From Bordetella ansorpii (GTDB lineage Bacteria; Pseudomonadota; Gammaproteobacteria; Burkholderiales; Burkholderiaceae_B), in contig NZ_FKIF01000006.1 in the NCBI RefSeq assembly GCF_900078705.1, positions 1 to 64,000 on the forward strand: a DNA stretch of 64,000 nucleotides, in the 5' to 3' direction. This document shows positions 29,409 to 36,407 of the stretch, one piece after another (the first letter of the stretch is position 1; every line of letters begins with the position of its first letter). Under the pieces are notes generated by a model. It was not told the origin of the DNA and did not search any database. It worked only from the letters and a program-made list of their open reading frames with translations. The translations under genes and the position numbers were made by a program.

Positions 29409-30155
29409 ATGAGCCATGCAGTGACCTACGAATCGCGGGACGGCATCGCCGTCATCACCATCAACCGCCCCGACCGCCTGAACGCCATCGGCCCCGAGGT
29501 GGAAGCCGGCCTGGCGGCGGCATGGATGCGCCTGAACGACACGCCGGAAGACCGCGTGGGCATCCTCACCGCCGCGGGCACGCGGGCCTTTTCGTCGGGC
29601 CGCGACCGCGATGCGCAAAGCCCACCCGACTATCGCAGCTTCACGCCCAACGTGGGCGTGGCGCTGGACAAGCCGCTGATCGCGGCGGTCAGCGGCTGGT
29701 GCGTGGGCGGCGCGCTGGTACTGGTGGCCATGTGCGACCTGTGCGTGGCCACGCGCGATGCGCGCTTCACCTATCCCGAACCCAAGATGGGCTTCGCGGG
29801 CGGCATGATCGCCTCGCTGGCGGCGCGCATTCCGCACAAGGTCGCCATGGAGATCATGCTGCTGGGCGAAGTGCTGGAAGCCCAGCGCGCCTATGACGTG
29901 GGCCTGGTCAACCGGTTGGCCGAACCGGGCCAGCACCTGGAAGAGGCCATGAAGCTGGCGCGCCGGCTGGCCGACAACGCGCCGCTGGTGATGGCGATGC
30001 TCAAGCGCTTCGCGGCCGCCACCGTGCCGGCCAGTCCTGTCGAGCAGGCCGGCCTGGCCTGGCGCGAGACCGAACGCGTGTTCCGCAGCGCCGATTACCA
30101 GGAAGGCGTATCCAGCTTCCGCGACAAGCGCGATCCGCGTTTTTCCGGGCGCTGA
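29409..30155 (+). CDS. Enoyl-CoA hydratase/isomerase (crotonase) family protein
   Basis: 248 residues with the crotonase fold. The oxyanion-hole segments are FSSGRD (about 61-66) and VSGWCVGGALVLVAMCD (94-110). Of the two catalytic glutamates of mammalian enoyl-CoA hydratase, the Glu144 position is valine here (V104), whereas Glu164 is kept as Glu124 (YPEPKMGFAGG). The missing residue argues against a simple hydratase and for an isomerase or another crotonase-type reaction on a CoA ester. ATG 29409 follows GGAGGC at a suitable distance. It lies between the CoA ligase and a CoA reductase. Confidence 0.85.
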   Translation: MSHAVTYESRDGIAVITINRPDRLNAIGPEVEAGLAAAWMRLNDTPEDRVGILTAAGTRAFSSGRDRDAQSPPDYRSFTPNVGVALDKPLIAAVSGWCVGGALVLVAMCDLCVATRDARFTYPEPKMGFAGGMIASLAARIPHKVAMEIMLLGEVLEAQRAYDVGLVNRLAEPGQHLEEAMKLARRLADNAPLVMAMLKRFAAATVPASPVEQAGLAWRETERVFRSADYQEGVSSFRDKRDPRFSGR

Positions 30156-30177
30156 GACGCCGCATATTGCCCATGCC

Positions 30178-30201
30178 GGCCGGACATCGATGTGTCCGGC
30201 C
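30178..30201 (+). repeat. Intra-cluster hairpin
   Basis: Perfect 9-bp arms GGCCGGACA/TGTCCGGCC with loop TCGATG lie between the crotonase and reductase genes. It lacks a clear T-run, so read-through or mRNA-processing effects are more likely than full termination. Confidence 0.6.
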
Positions 30202-30238
30202 TGGTGCTGTTTCCGAAGCAACGACGAAGGAGAGGACC

Positions 30239-31231
30239 ATGACATTCGCGGCCCTGATGCTGACCCAGCAAGACAAGACCACTCGCGCCGAGCTGACCCG
30301 GGCCGATGCCGGGCAATTGCCCGAAGGCTCGGTGACCGTGCGCGTGCAGTACTCCACCCTGAACTACAAGGACGCCCTGGCCATCACCGGCAAGGGGCCC
30401 GTGGTGCGCCAGTTTCCGATGGTGCCCGGCATCGATTTCGCCGGCGTCGTCGAGCAATCGGATGATCCGGGCTTCAAGGCCGGCGACGCCGTGCTGCTGA
30501 ACGGCTGGGGGCTGGGCGAGACCCGCTGGGGCGGCCTGGCCGGCTACGCCCGCGTGCCGGCCGACTGGCTGCAGAAGATTCCCAAGGGCCTGGACGCGCG
30601 CCGCGCCATGATACTGGGCACGGCCGGCTACACCGCCATGCTGTGCGTTCGCCGGCTGGAGGCGCTGGGTGTCGCGCCCGGCAGCGGTCCGGTGCTGGTG
30701 ACGGGCGCCAACGGCGGCGTGGGCAGCACCGCCATCGCGCTGCTGGCGCGGCGCGGCCATGAAGTCACCGCCAGCACCGGCCGCGCCGACGCGCACGAGC
30801 GGCTGCGGGCGCTGGGCGCGCACGCCATCGTCGACCGCGCGCAGTTGTCGGCGGCCGGCAAGCCCTTGCAGAAGGAGCACTGGGCCGCCGTGGTGGACAG
30901 CGTCGGCAGCCATACGCTGGCCAATGCCTGCGCCGCAACGCGCTACGGCGGCGTGGTCGCGGCGTGCGGGCTGGCGCAGGGCGCGGACCTGCCGGCCACC
31001 GTCATGCCGTTCATCCTGCGTGGCGTCACGCTGGCGGGCATCGACAGCGTCTATGCCCCGATGGCCCAGCGGCAGGCCGCCTGGGACGACCTGGCCGCCA
31101 CCCTGCCCGGGGACCAGATCGACGGCATGGCCGAAGAGATTCCGCTGTCGCGCGCCATCGAGTACGCTGAACCTCTATTGGCTGGACAATTGCCGCATGG
31201 CCGGGTGCTGGTGCGGGTGGAGGAGAAATAA
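30239..31231 (+). CDS. Acrylyl-CoA reductase-like medium-chain reductase (AcuI/YhdH family)
   Basis: 330 residues of the zinc-free MDR type. NYKDALAITGKGPVVRQFPMVPGIDFAGVV near the start and TGANGGVGSTAIALLARRGHEVTASTGR (NADPH-binding GxGxxG-like) follow AcuI and E. coli YhdH closely. In known members the reaction is NADPH-dependent reduction of acryloyl-CoA to propionyl-CoA, a detoxifying step in DMSP and 3-hydroxypropionate metabolism. An AAGGAGAGG site lies before ATG 30239. Its stop codon abuts the start of a thiol dioxygenase, which ties it to sulfur-containing C3 acids. Confidence 0.88.
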   Translation: MTFAALMLTQQDKTTRAELTRADAGQLPEGSVTVRVQYSTLNYKDALAITGKGPVVRQFPMVPGIDFAGVVEQSDDPGFKAGDAVLLNGWGLGETRWGGLAGYARVPADWLQKIPKGLDARRAMILGTAGYTAMLCVRRLEALGVAPGSGPVLVTGANGGVGSTAIALLARRGHEVTASTGRADAHERLRALGAHAIVDRAQLSAAGKPLQKEHWAAVVDSVGSHTLANACAATRYGGVVAACGLAQGADLPATVMPFILRGVTLAGIDSVYAPMAQRQAAWDDLAATLPGDQIDGMAEEIPLSRAIEYAEPLLAGQLPHGRVLVRVEEK

Positions 31232-31842
31232 TGGAACGCCGTCTCGATCGGCTGCGCGACTTCATCGCGGCAGCAACCCGCCTGGCCGATCGGCACGGCG
31301 CCGCCGGCATGGCCGGACCCGAGCTGCAAGCCGAACTGGGTAAACTCATCGCGCACGACGACTGGCTGCCCGAGTCCTGCACCGTGCCGCATGCCGAGTA
31401 CTACCAGCAGTTCCTGCTGCATTGCGATCCGCTGGAACGCTTCAGCCTGGTCAGTTTCGTCTGGGGGCCGGGGCAGTTCACGCCGGTGCACGACCACACG
31501 GTCTGGGGCTATGTCGGCATGCTGCGCGGCAGCGAGTACAGCCAGCGGTATCGGGTGCGTGACGGCGCCTGTGTCACCGAAGGCGAACCGGCCGCCTTGC
31601 AGCCGGGACAGATCGAAGTGCTGTCGCCCGTCGAAGGCGACGTGCACAAGGTATGGAACGCCTATCCCGACCGCACCTCGATCAGCGTGCACCTGTACGG
31701 CGGCAACATCGGCGCCATTGCGCGGCACGTGTACGACCCGGCCTCCGGGCGGGCCAAGCCGTTCGTGTCGGGGTACAGCAGCGTGGTGGTTCCGAATCTG
31801 TGGGATCGGTCGGCACAAGTGCGTGCAGGGCTGACCGCCTGA
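31231..31842 (+). CDS. Cysteine dioxygenase-family thiol dioxygenase, most like 3-mercaptopropionate dioxygenase
   Basis: 203-residue cupin. It has metal ligands His87 and His89 in TPVHDHTVWG and His139 in DVHKVW, and a Ser152-His154-Tyr156 triad in SISVHLYGGN. This numbering is a constant three residues less than that I recall for Azotobacter 3-mercaptopropionate dioxygenase (His90/92/142, Ser155/His157/Tyr159). YYQQFLLHCDPLERFSLVSFVWGPGQ also resembles bacterial Mdo. Predicted reaction: 3-mercaptopropionate plus O2 to 3-sulfinopropionate, with cysteine possible as an alternative. The start codon shares one base with the AcuI-like stop (TAATGG). Confidence 0.82.
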   Translation: MERRLDRLRDFIAAATRLADRHGAAGMAGPELQAELGKLIAHDDWLPESCTVPHAEYYQQFLLHCDPLERFSLVSFVWGPGQFTPVHDHTVWGYVGMLRGSEYSQRYRVRDGACVTEGEPAALQPGQIEVLSPVEGDVHKVWNAYPDRTSISVHLYGGNIGAIARHVYDPASGRAKPFVSGYSSVVVPNLWDRSAQVRAGLTA

Positions 31843-31878
31843 ATACCCTGCGCGCAAGGCGCGGGAAGGGTTCATTTC

Positions 31879-31898
31879 ATTTCTGTCTTGACAGAAAT
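31879..31898 (+). promoter_or_regulatory. Operator 1 of the GbsR-type regulator, overlapping its -35 box
   Basis: ATTTCTGT-CTTG-ACAGAAAT, a perfect 8-bp inverted repeat. It contains TTGACA (31888-31893) as an ideal -35, with TAAATT 17 bases further on. The same operator recurs at 32500. Confidence 0.7.
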
Positions 31899-31922
31899 TT
31901 CTGAAATAACTAAATTGGCGCC

Positions 31923-32453
31923 ATGACACTGACGCCAATCGCAGAACGCTTCATCCTCCACTGGGGCGAAATGGGCTCCCGGTGGGGCGTGAACCGCACC
32001 GTCGCGCAGATCCACGCCCTGCTGTTTCTGCTGGGCCGTCCCGTGCCCGCCGACGAGATCACCGACACGCTGGGCGTGGCGCGCTCCAACGTCAGCAACA
32101 GCCTGCGCGAACTGCAAAGCTGGAAGCTGGCCCGCGTGGTGCACGTCAAGGACGACCGCCGCGATCACTTCGAGACCTCCACCGATGTCTGGGAGTTGTT
32201 CAAGCTGATCGTGGAGGGCCGCCGCCAGCGCGAGATCGACCCCACCCTGGCCATGCTGCGCGACAGCCTGGCCAGCCCCGGGATCGGCCGCGAAGACCGC
32301 GAGATGGCGCAACGCATGCGCGACACCCTGGTGTTCCTGGAGACCATGACGGCGTGGTCGGACGAGATGCTGCGCTTGAAACCCGAGACCCTGATGAAGA
32401 CGCTGGGGCTGGGCGCCAGGATCAGCAAGACGATGCGGCGCTCGAAGGACTGA
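31923..32453 (+). CDS. GbsR/MarR-family transcriptional regulator
   Basis: 176 residues. A winged HTH (IHALLFLLGRPVPADEITDTLGVARSNVSNSLRELQSWKLARVVHVKDDRRDHFE, about residues 28-83) continues into helices for dimerisation, the layout of GbsR, the choline-sensing repressor of Bacillus, and of proteobacterial relatives. It begins 25 bases after an inverted repeat that covers its own -35 box; an identical repeat precedes the next operon. I infer that it represses itself and that operon. The inducer is unknown; proximity to the dioxygenase cluster may be incidental. Confidence 0.88.
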   Translation: MTLTPIAERFILHWGEMGSRWGVNRTVAQIHALLFLLGRPVPADEITDTLGVARSNVSNSLRELQSWKLARVVHVKDDRRDHFETSTDVWELFKLIVEGRRQREIDPTLAMLRDSLASPGIGREDREMAQRMRDTLVFLETMTAWSDEMLRLKPETLMKTLGLGARISKTMRRSKD

Positions 32454-32499
32454 GCAGCGCGACGGCGGGCGAGGCAGGTCCGCTTTTTTTGAACCCATT

Positions 32500-32519
32500 A
32501 TTTCTGTCTATACAGAAAT
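32500..32519 (+). promoter_or_regulatory. Operator 2, same palindrome before the SDR operon
   Basis: ATTTCTGT-CTAT-ACAGAAAT, followed by ATCTGAAATAA; operator 1 is followed by TTCTGAAATAA. The match over about 30 bases indicates control by the adjacent GbsR-type protein. Confidence 0.7.
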
Positions 32520-32548
32520 ATCTGAAATAAAAGAATCATAGGCGAATC

Positions 32549-33889
32549 ATGAACCGGGCTATCGGAGAGGCTTCGGAGACAGGCACAAGGAGCGGAACCG
32601 GCTCGGCGGCGGCCGCCAGCGCATGCGCGCATCAGCGCTTGAACATCCTGGTCTGCGGCGCCAACGGGTTCATCGGCGCCGCACTGTGCAGGGCGCTGGC
32701 CCCTCATCGCATCATCAAGGGCGTGCGCCAGCCCCGCGCGGCGGACGAGATCGCCATCGACTACACGGTCGATCTCGATGCCGGCGCCTGGATGGACAGC
32801 CTGCAAGGCGTGGACGTCGTCATCAACGCCGTCGGCATCGTCAACGAGCACGGCGCACAGACGTTCGACCGGGTGCAGCGCGAAGCGCCCATCGCGTTGT
32901 TCGATGCCTGTGTACGCGCCGGGGTGAAGCGTGTGATTCAAATATCGGCACTGGGCGCGCAGACTGGCGATGCACGGTTTTTGCAGACACGGCGGGCTGC
33001 CGATGAACATCTGCAATCGCTGGGAATCCCGCATCACCTCCTGAGGCCTGCCTTGGTCTATGGAACGGAAGGCACCTCCGCGCGGTACTTCCGCACGCTG
33101 GCCTCGATGCCTGTTCATCTGCTACCCGCGGGCGGCCACCAGGTGTTGCGGCCTGTGCATATCGATGAACTCGCCGAAGCCGTCGTTCGGCTGCTGGACG
33201 GGAACCACGCCGAACCGTCCGTGCTCGACGTGGTCGGGGGAACGGAGGTCGATTACCGCCAGATGCTTGCCACCTACCGCGCGTCGATGGGTTTCGCGCC
33301 CGCCTGGCGCATCGGCATCCCGAGCAGGCTGATGGACCTGGGCGCCGCCCTGCTCGAACGCGTGCCGGGCTCGCTGTTCACCCGCGAAACCTGGCGCATG
33401 CTGCGCGCCGGCAACACCGCCGACGCCGCCCCCATGGCGGCCGTGCTGGGCCGCGCGCCCGCCGGCATCGAGACTTTCATTCCGCGCCGCGAGGCCCCCG
33501 CGCTGCGCCAGCAGGCGCTGGCCGCGTGGCGCCCCGCCCTGCTGCGGGGAGCCTTGGCGATCACATGGCTCTGGACCGCGGTGTGCAGCGCTTTCATCTA
33601 CCCCCAGGCGGACAGCCTGGCCCTGCTGGCGGGCGTGCCTCTGCATGGCCTGCCGGCGCTGGTCGCGCTGTACGCGGCCTGCGCGCTGGACGCCGCCTTC
33701 GGCATCGCCACGCTGTTGCGCCCCGGGCGCCGGCTGTGGGCCGCGCAGGCGGCGCTGATTCTCGGCTATTCGCTGGTCATCGCCGTCGCGCTGCCCGAGT
33801 TCCTGTGGCATCCCTTCGCCCCCCTGCTGAAGAACCTGCCGATTCTTGCCTTGCTGATCCTGTTGTTTTCCGAAGAGAGCGAATCATGA
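32549..33889 (+). CDS. SDR-family oxidoreductase fused to a DoxX-like membrane domain
   Basis: 446 residues. An N-terminal NAD(P)-binding Rossmann domain begins at LNILVCGANGFIGAAL (about 31-46), and an atypical SDR core follows to about residue 300. The last ~120 residues hold four hydrophobic helices of the DoxX_3/DoxX-like type, ending in a charged ESES. Such fusions are found in proteobacteria with unknown substrates. The first 30 residues (Ser/Ala/Thr-rich) are unusual, so a start at the TTG coding Leu31 is possible, but ATG 32549 is the only regular one. It overlaps the next gene by ATGA. Confidence 0.85.
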   Translation: MNRAIGEASETGTRSGTGSAAAASACAHQRLNILVCGANGFIGAALCRALAPHRIIKGVRQPRAADEIAIDYTVDLDAGAWMDSLQGVDVVINAVGIVNEHGAQTFDRVQREAPIALFDACVRAGVKRVIQISALGAQTGDARFLQTRRAADEHLQSLGIPHHLLRPALVYGTEGTSARYFRTLASMPVHLLPAGGHQVLRPVHIDELAEAVVRLLDGNHAEPSVLDVVGGTEVDYRQMLATYRASMGFAPAWRIGIPSRLMDLGAALLERVPGSLFTRETWRMLRAGNTADAAPMAAVLGRAPAGIETFIPRREAPALRQQALAAWRPALLRGALAITWLWTAVCSAFIYPQADSLALLAGVPLHGLPALVALYAACALDAAFGIATLLRPGRRLWAAQAALILGYSLVIAVALPEFLWHPFAPLLKNLPILALLILLFSEESES

Positions 33890-34359
33890 ACATGTTCCTG
33901 ACGATGAAGACCCTGCACATCATGTCCTCGGTGCTGCTGGTGGGCACCGGCTTCGGCACGGCGTTCTACCTGTTCTTCGCCAACCGCGCGGGCAACGTGC
34001 CCGCCATCGCGGCGGTGTCCCGCCTGGTGGTGCGCGCGGATCTCTGGTTCACCACGCCCGCGGTGATCTTCCAGCCCCTGTCGGGGCTGTGGCTGGCGCA
34101 CTCGGCGGGATGGCAGTGGAACACGCCGTGGATACTGGCCAGCATCGGGCTGTATCTGCTGGCGGGCGCGTGCTGGCTGCCGGTGGTGTGGCTGCAATAC
34201 CGGATGGCGCAGATGGCCATGGCCGCGCACGGCAGCAATGCGGTGACCTTGCCGGCGCGGTACTGGCGCTATGCCAAGCTGTGGGAACTGCTGGGCTATC
34301 CCGCGTTCGCCGCGATGGTGGCGGTGTATTTCCTGATGGTGTACAAGCCTGACTGGTAA
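33886..34359 (+). CDS. DUF2269 family integral membrane protein
   Basis: 157 residues with four hydrophobic helices (about 5-28, 50-72, 78-100, 130-153). The DUF2269 features are MKTLHIMSSVLLVGTGFGTAFYLFFANR and VVRADLWFTTPAVIFQPLSGLWL. Histidine in LHIMSS and tryptophans near the membrane surface may bind a cofactor, but no function is established. It is translationally coupled to the SDR/DoxX gene and likely forms a membrane assembly with it. Confidence 0.87.
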   Translation: MNMFLTMKTLHIMSSVLLVGTGFGTAFYLFFANRAGNVPAIAAVSRLVVRADLWFTTPAVIFQPLSGLWLAHSAGWQWNTPWILASIGLYLLAGACWLPVVWLQYRMAQMAMAAHGSNAVTLPARYWRYAKLWELLGYPAFAAMVAVYFLMVYKPDW

Positions 34360-34380
34360 GCCACCTGCCTGGAGCCGATC

Positions 34381-34665
34381 ATGACCGATGTCCAGAACGA
34401 CGAACCACTGATCATCACCCCGGTGCCGGCCCTGTGCCTGATCCTGCTGAACCTGGAAAAGGACAAGGGCAGCCCGCTGACCGAAACCGAAGTGCTGGAG
34501 GCCCGCGACAAGGCTGTCTGCATGATGGTGCCCCAGTCGGTGGCCAAGATCATGGAGGAAAAGCGGGGCTATCGGGACCTGATCCTGGAGGACGTCTGGA
34601 ACGATTGGCTGGGATTCAAGCAGTGGCTCGCCGACACGGCGCGGGCGGAAGGCGGCTCGGCGTGA
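34381..34665 (+). CDS. Uncharacterised small acidic protein of the SDR/DUF2269 operon
   Basis: 94 residues, acidic, no membrane helix or signal peptide. LCLILLNLEKDKGSPLTETEVLEARDKAVCMMVPQSVAKIMEEKRGYRDLILEDVW suggests a helical soluble protein. I do not recognise the family with confidence. A GGAG-containing site (CTGGAGCCGATC) precedes ATG 34381, which is 21 bases after the DUF2269 stop, so it belongs to the same operon under the GbsR-type operator. Confidence 0.75.
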   Translation: MTDVQNDEPLIITPVPALCLILLNLEKDKGSPLTETEVLEARDKAVCMMVPQSVAKIMEEKRGYRDLILEDVWNDWLGFKQWLADTARAEGGSA

Positions 34666-34683
34666 GTCCGCGCCCCTGGGCGT

Positions 34684-34709
34684 GCCGCCCGGGCCGCCCG
34701 GGCCGCCCG
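34684..34709. repeat. Tandem 9-bp repeat (GCCGCCCGG)x3
   Basis: Two exact copies and one with a last-base change lie in the gap between two convergent genes. Confidence 0.7.
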
Positions 34710-34758
34710 TCAACGCCCCGGCAGGCGGCCCGTGGCCGAACCGCCTGGTCCGGGCGGG

Positions 34759-35634
34759 CTACCGTGCGGCGGCGCCGATGCCATCCAGGGCCATGACGGC
34801 CTCGGGCGGCAGCGCCAGGCCGGCCGCCGCCACGTTCTGCCTCAGGTGGTCGACGGACGACGTGCCCGGGATCAACAACACGTTCGGCGCCCGCTGCAAC
34901 AGCCATGCCTGCGCCACCTGCATCGGCGTGGCGCTCAACCGCGCCGCCACGTCGTTCAGGATCGACGATTGCAACGGCGAAAACCCGCCGAGCGGGAAGA
35001 ACGGGACGTAGGCGATTCCCGCCTGCTCCAGGCTGTCGACCAGGGCATCGTCACCGCGATGCGCCAGGTTGTACATGTTCTGCACGCAGACAATGTCGGC
35101 CAGGCCCCGGGCCTGTGCCACCTGGGCAGGCGTGGCGTTGCTCAGGCCCAGATGGCGGATCAGGCCCTTGCGCCGCAGTTCGATCAACGGTGCCAGCAGC
35201 GGCTCGATGTCGCCTTCCGCCGGTCCCGCCACATCGAACATCAGACGCAGGTTCACCACGTCCAGGACGTCCAGCCCCAGGTTGCGCAGATTGTCATGCA
35301 CGGCCGCCGTCAACGCCTCGGGCGACAGCGCCGGATTCCACGAGGCATCCTCGCCGCGCCTGGCCCCCACCTTGGTCACGATGACCAGGTCGTCGCGGTA
35401 CGGGTGCAGCGCCTCGCGGATGATCTGGTTGGTGACGTGCGGGCCGTAGAAGTCGCTGGTGTCGATGTGGTTGATGCCGCTGTCGATCGCGGCGCGCAAC
35501 ACCGCGATGGCGGCGGCGCGGTCCTTGGGCGGGCCGAAGACGTGCGGGCCGGCCAACTGCATGGCGCCATAGCCCATGCGGGCAACGCTCAGGTCGCCCA
35601 GCTTGTAGGTACCGGCGCGGGTGGCTTCAGTCAT
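34759..35634 (-). CDS. Aldo/keto reductase, PdxI/YdbC-like (pyridoxal reductase)
   Basis: 291 residues. From recall, long stretches match E. coli YdbC/PdxI almost word for word, for example RMGYGAMQLAGPHVFGPP, NHIDTSDFYGPHVTNQIIREAL and GARRGEDASW. Catalytic Asp58, Tyr63 and Lys88 are present. The usual active-site His is Asn (VVNLRLM), as in YdbC. PdxI reduces pyridoxal to pyridoxine with NADPH in a vitamin B6 salvage loop. A divergent TetR regulator with a palindromic site between them suggests substrate-induced expression. An alternative substrate is possible since AKRs are promiscuous. Confidence 0.88.
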   Translation of the reverse strand: MTEATRAGTYKLGDLSVARMGYGAMQLAGPHVFGPPKDRAAAIAVLRAAIDSGINHIDTSDFYGPHVTNQIIREALHPYRDDLVIVTKVGARRGEDASWNPALSPEALTAAVHDNLRNLGLDVLDVVNLRLMFDVAGPAEGDIEPLLAPLIELRRKGLIRHLGLSNATPAQVAQARGLADIVCVQNMYNLAHRGDDALVDSLEQAGIAYVPFFPLGGFSPLQSSILNDVAARLSATPMQVAQAWLLQRAPNVLLIPGTSSVDHLRQNVAAAGLALPPEAVMALDGIGAAAR

Positions 35635-35681
35635 GCGGAACTCCTGGTGGAAATCGCTGAAAGGCGTTCAGCGCGTCAGGG

Positions 35682-35696
35682 GTTCATAATATGAAC
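35682..35696. promoter_or_regulatory. 15-bp palindromic operator between aldo/keto reductase and TetR genes
   Basis: GTTCATA-A-TATGAAC is a perfect inverted repeat 26 bases before the TetR-family start and 48 bases before the divergent reductase start, the usual location for an autoregulatory TetR operator. Confidence 0.65.
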
Positions 35697-35721
35697 AATC
35701 CTTCACATTGAAAATTCGCAT

Positions 35722-36360
35722 ATGGACGCGCACGCCGAATCCACGCTGAAGCCCCGCAAACAGCCGCGCCAGGCCCGTTCCCAGGCCACGGTGGATGCCA
35801 TTTTCGAGGCCACTATTCAGGTTTTGCTGGCGGACGGCCTGCAGAAGCTGACCACGATACGCGTGGCCGACCGCGCCGGCGTGTCGGTGGGTTCGCTGTA
35901 CCAGTACTACCCGAACAAGCAGGCGCTGCTGTACTCGGTGCTGGAGCGGCATCTGGTCAGGATAGGCGATGCGGTCGAACAGGCCTGCCTGTCCTCGCAC
36001 GGACAGCCGCTGGCGGACATGGTCAGGGCGGTGGTGCGCGCCTTCGTCCACGCCAAGACGGAACACCTCGAAGAAGGCCGCGCCCTCTATGCCCTGGCGG
36101 GCGAACTGGAGACGCGGGAACTGGTGCACCGTGCGCAGCAGCGCCACCGCACGCTGCTGGCCGACATGCTGGCCACGGCCCGGGATGCCGTGCTGGAAGA
36201 CCTGCCCACGGCAGCCTATATGTTCAGCACCGCCATGACCGGCCCCATCCTGGCGGTGATAGAGGGCAAGGCGCCGGCCAGGCTGGTGCGTGCCTTGCCT
36301 CATCACATCGAATCGCTGTGCCTGGGGTATCTGCAGCGCGAAGCCAAGATACGACCGTAG
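35722..36360 (+). CDS. TetR/AcrR-family transcriptional regulator
   Basis: 212 residues. The N-terminal HTH (KQPRQARSQATVDAIFEATIQVLLADGLQKLTTIRVADRAGVSVGSLYQYYPNKQALL, about 13-70) is a textbook TetR domain. The C-terminal helices form the ligand pocket and dimer interface. It is divergent from the PdxI-like reductase, with a 15-bp palindrome between, so it probably represses that gene and itself. The ligand could be a pyridoxal-like aldehyde or an unrelated toxic aldehyde. ATG 35722 gives a normal basic arm before helix 1. Confidence 0.92.
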   Translation: MDAHAESTLKPRKQPRQARSQATVDAIFEATIQVLLADGLQKLTTIRVADRAGVSVGSLYQYYPNKQALLYSVLERHLVRIGDAVEQACLSSHGQPLADMVRAVVRAFVHAKTEHLEEGRALYALAGELETRELVHRAQQRHRTLLADMLATARDAVLEDLPTAAYMFSTAMTGPILAVIEGKAPARLVRALPHHIESLCLGYLQREAKIRP

Positions 36361-36407
36361 AAACGCATGAATCCGTCGGAAGACATCGAAAGAACAGTGT
36401 CACGGGC

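Noticed and set aside
29359-29413. 17-codon mini-frame (MNTFFQHG...) between acid-CoA ligase and crotonase
   Set aside because: It overlaps the ligase stop (ATGA) and ends at the crotonase start, so it could couple translation, but it is too short to support as a gene.
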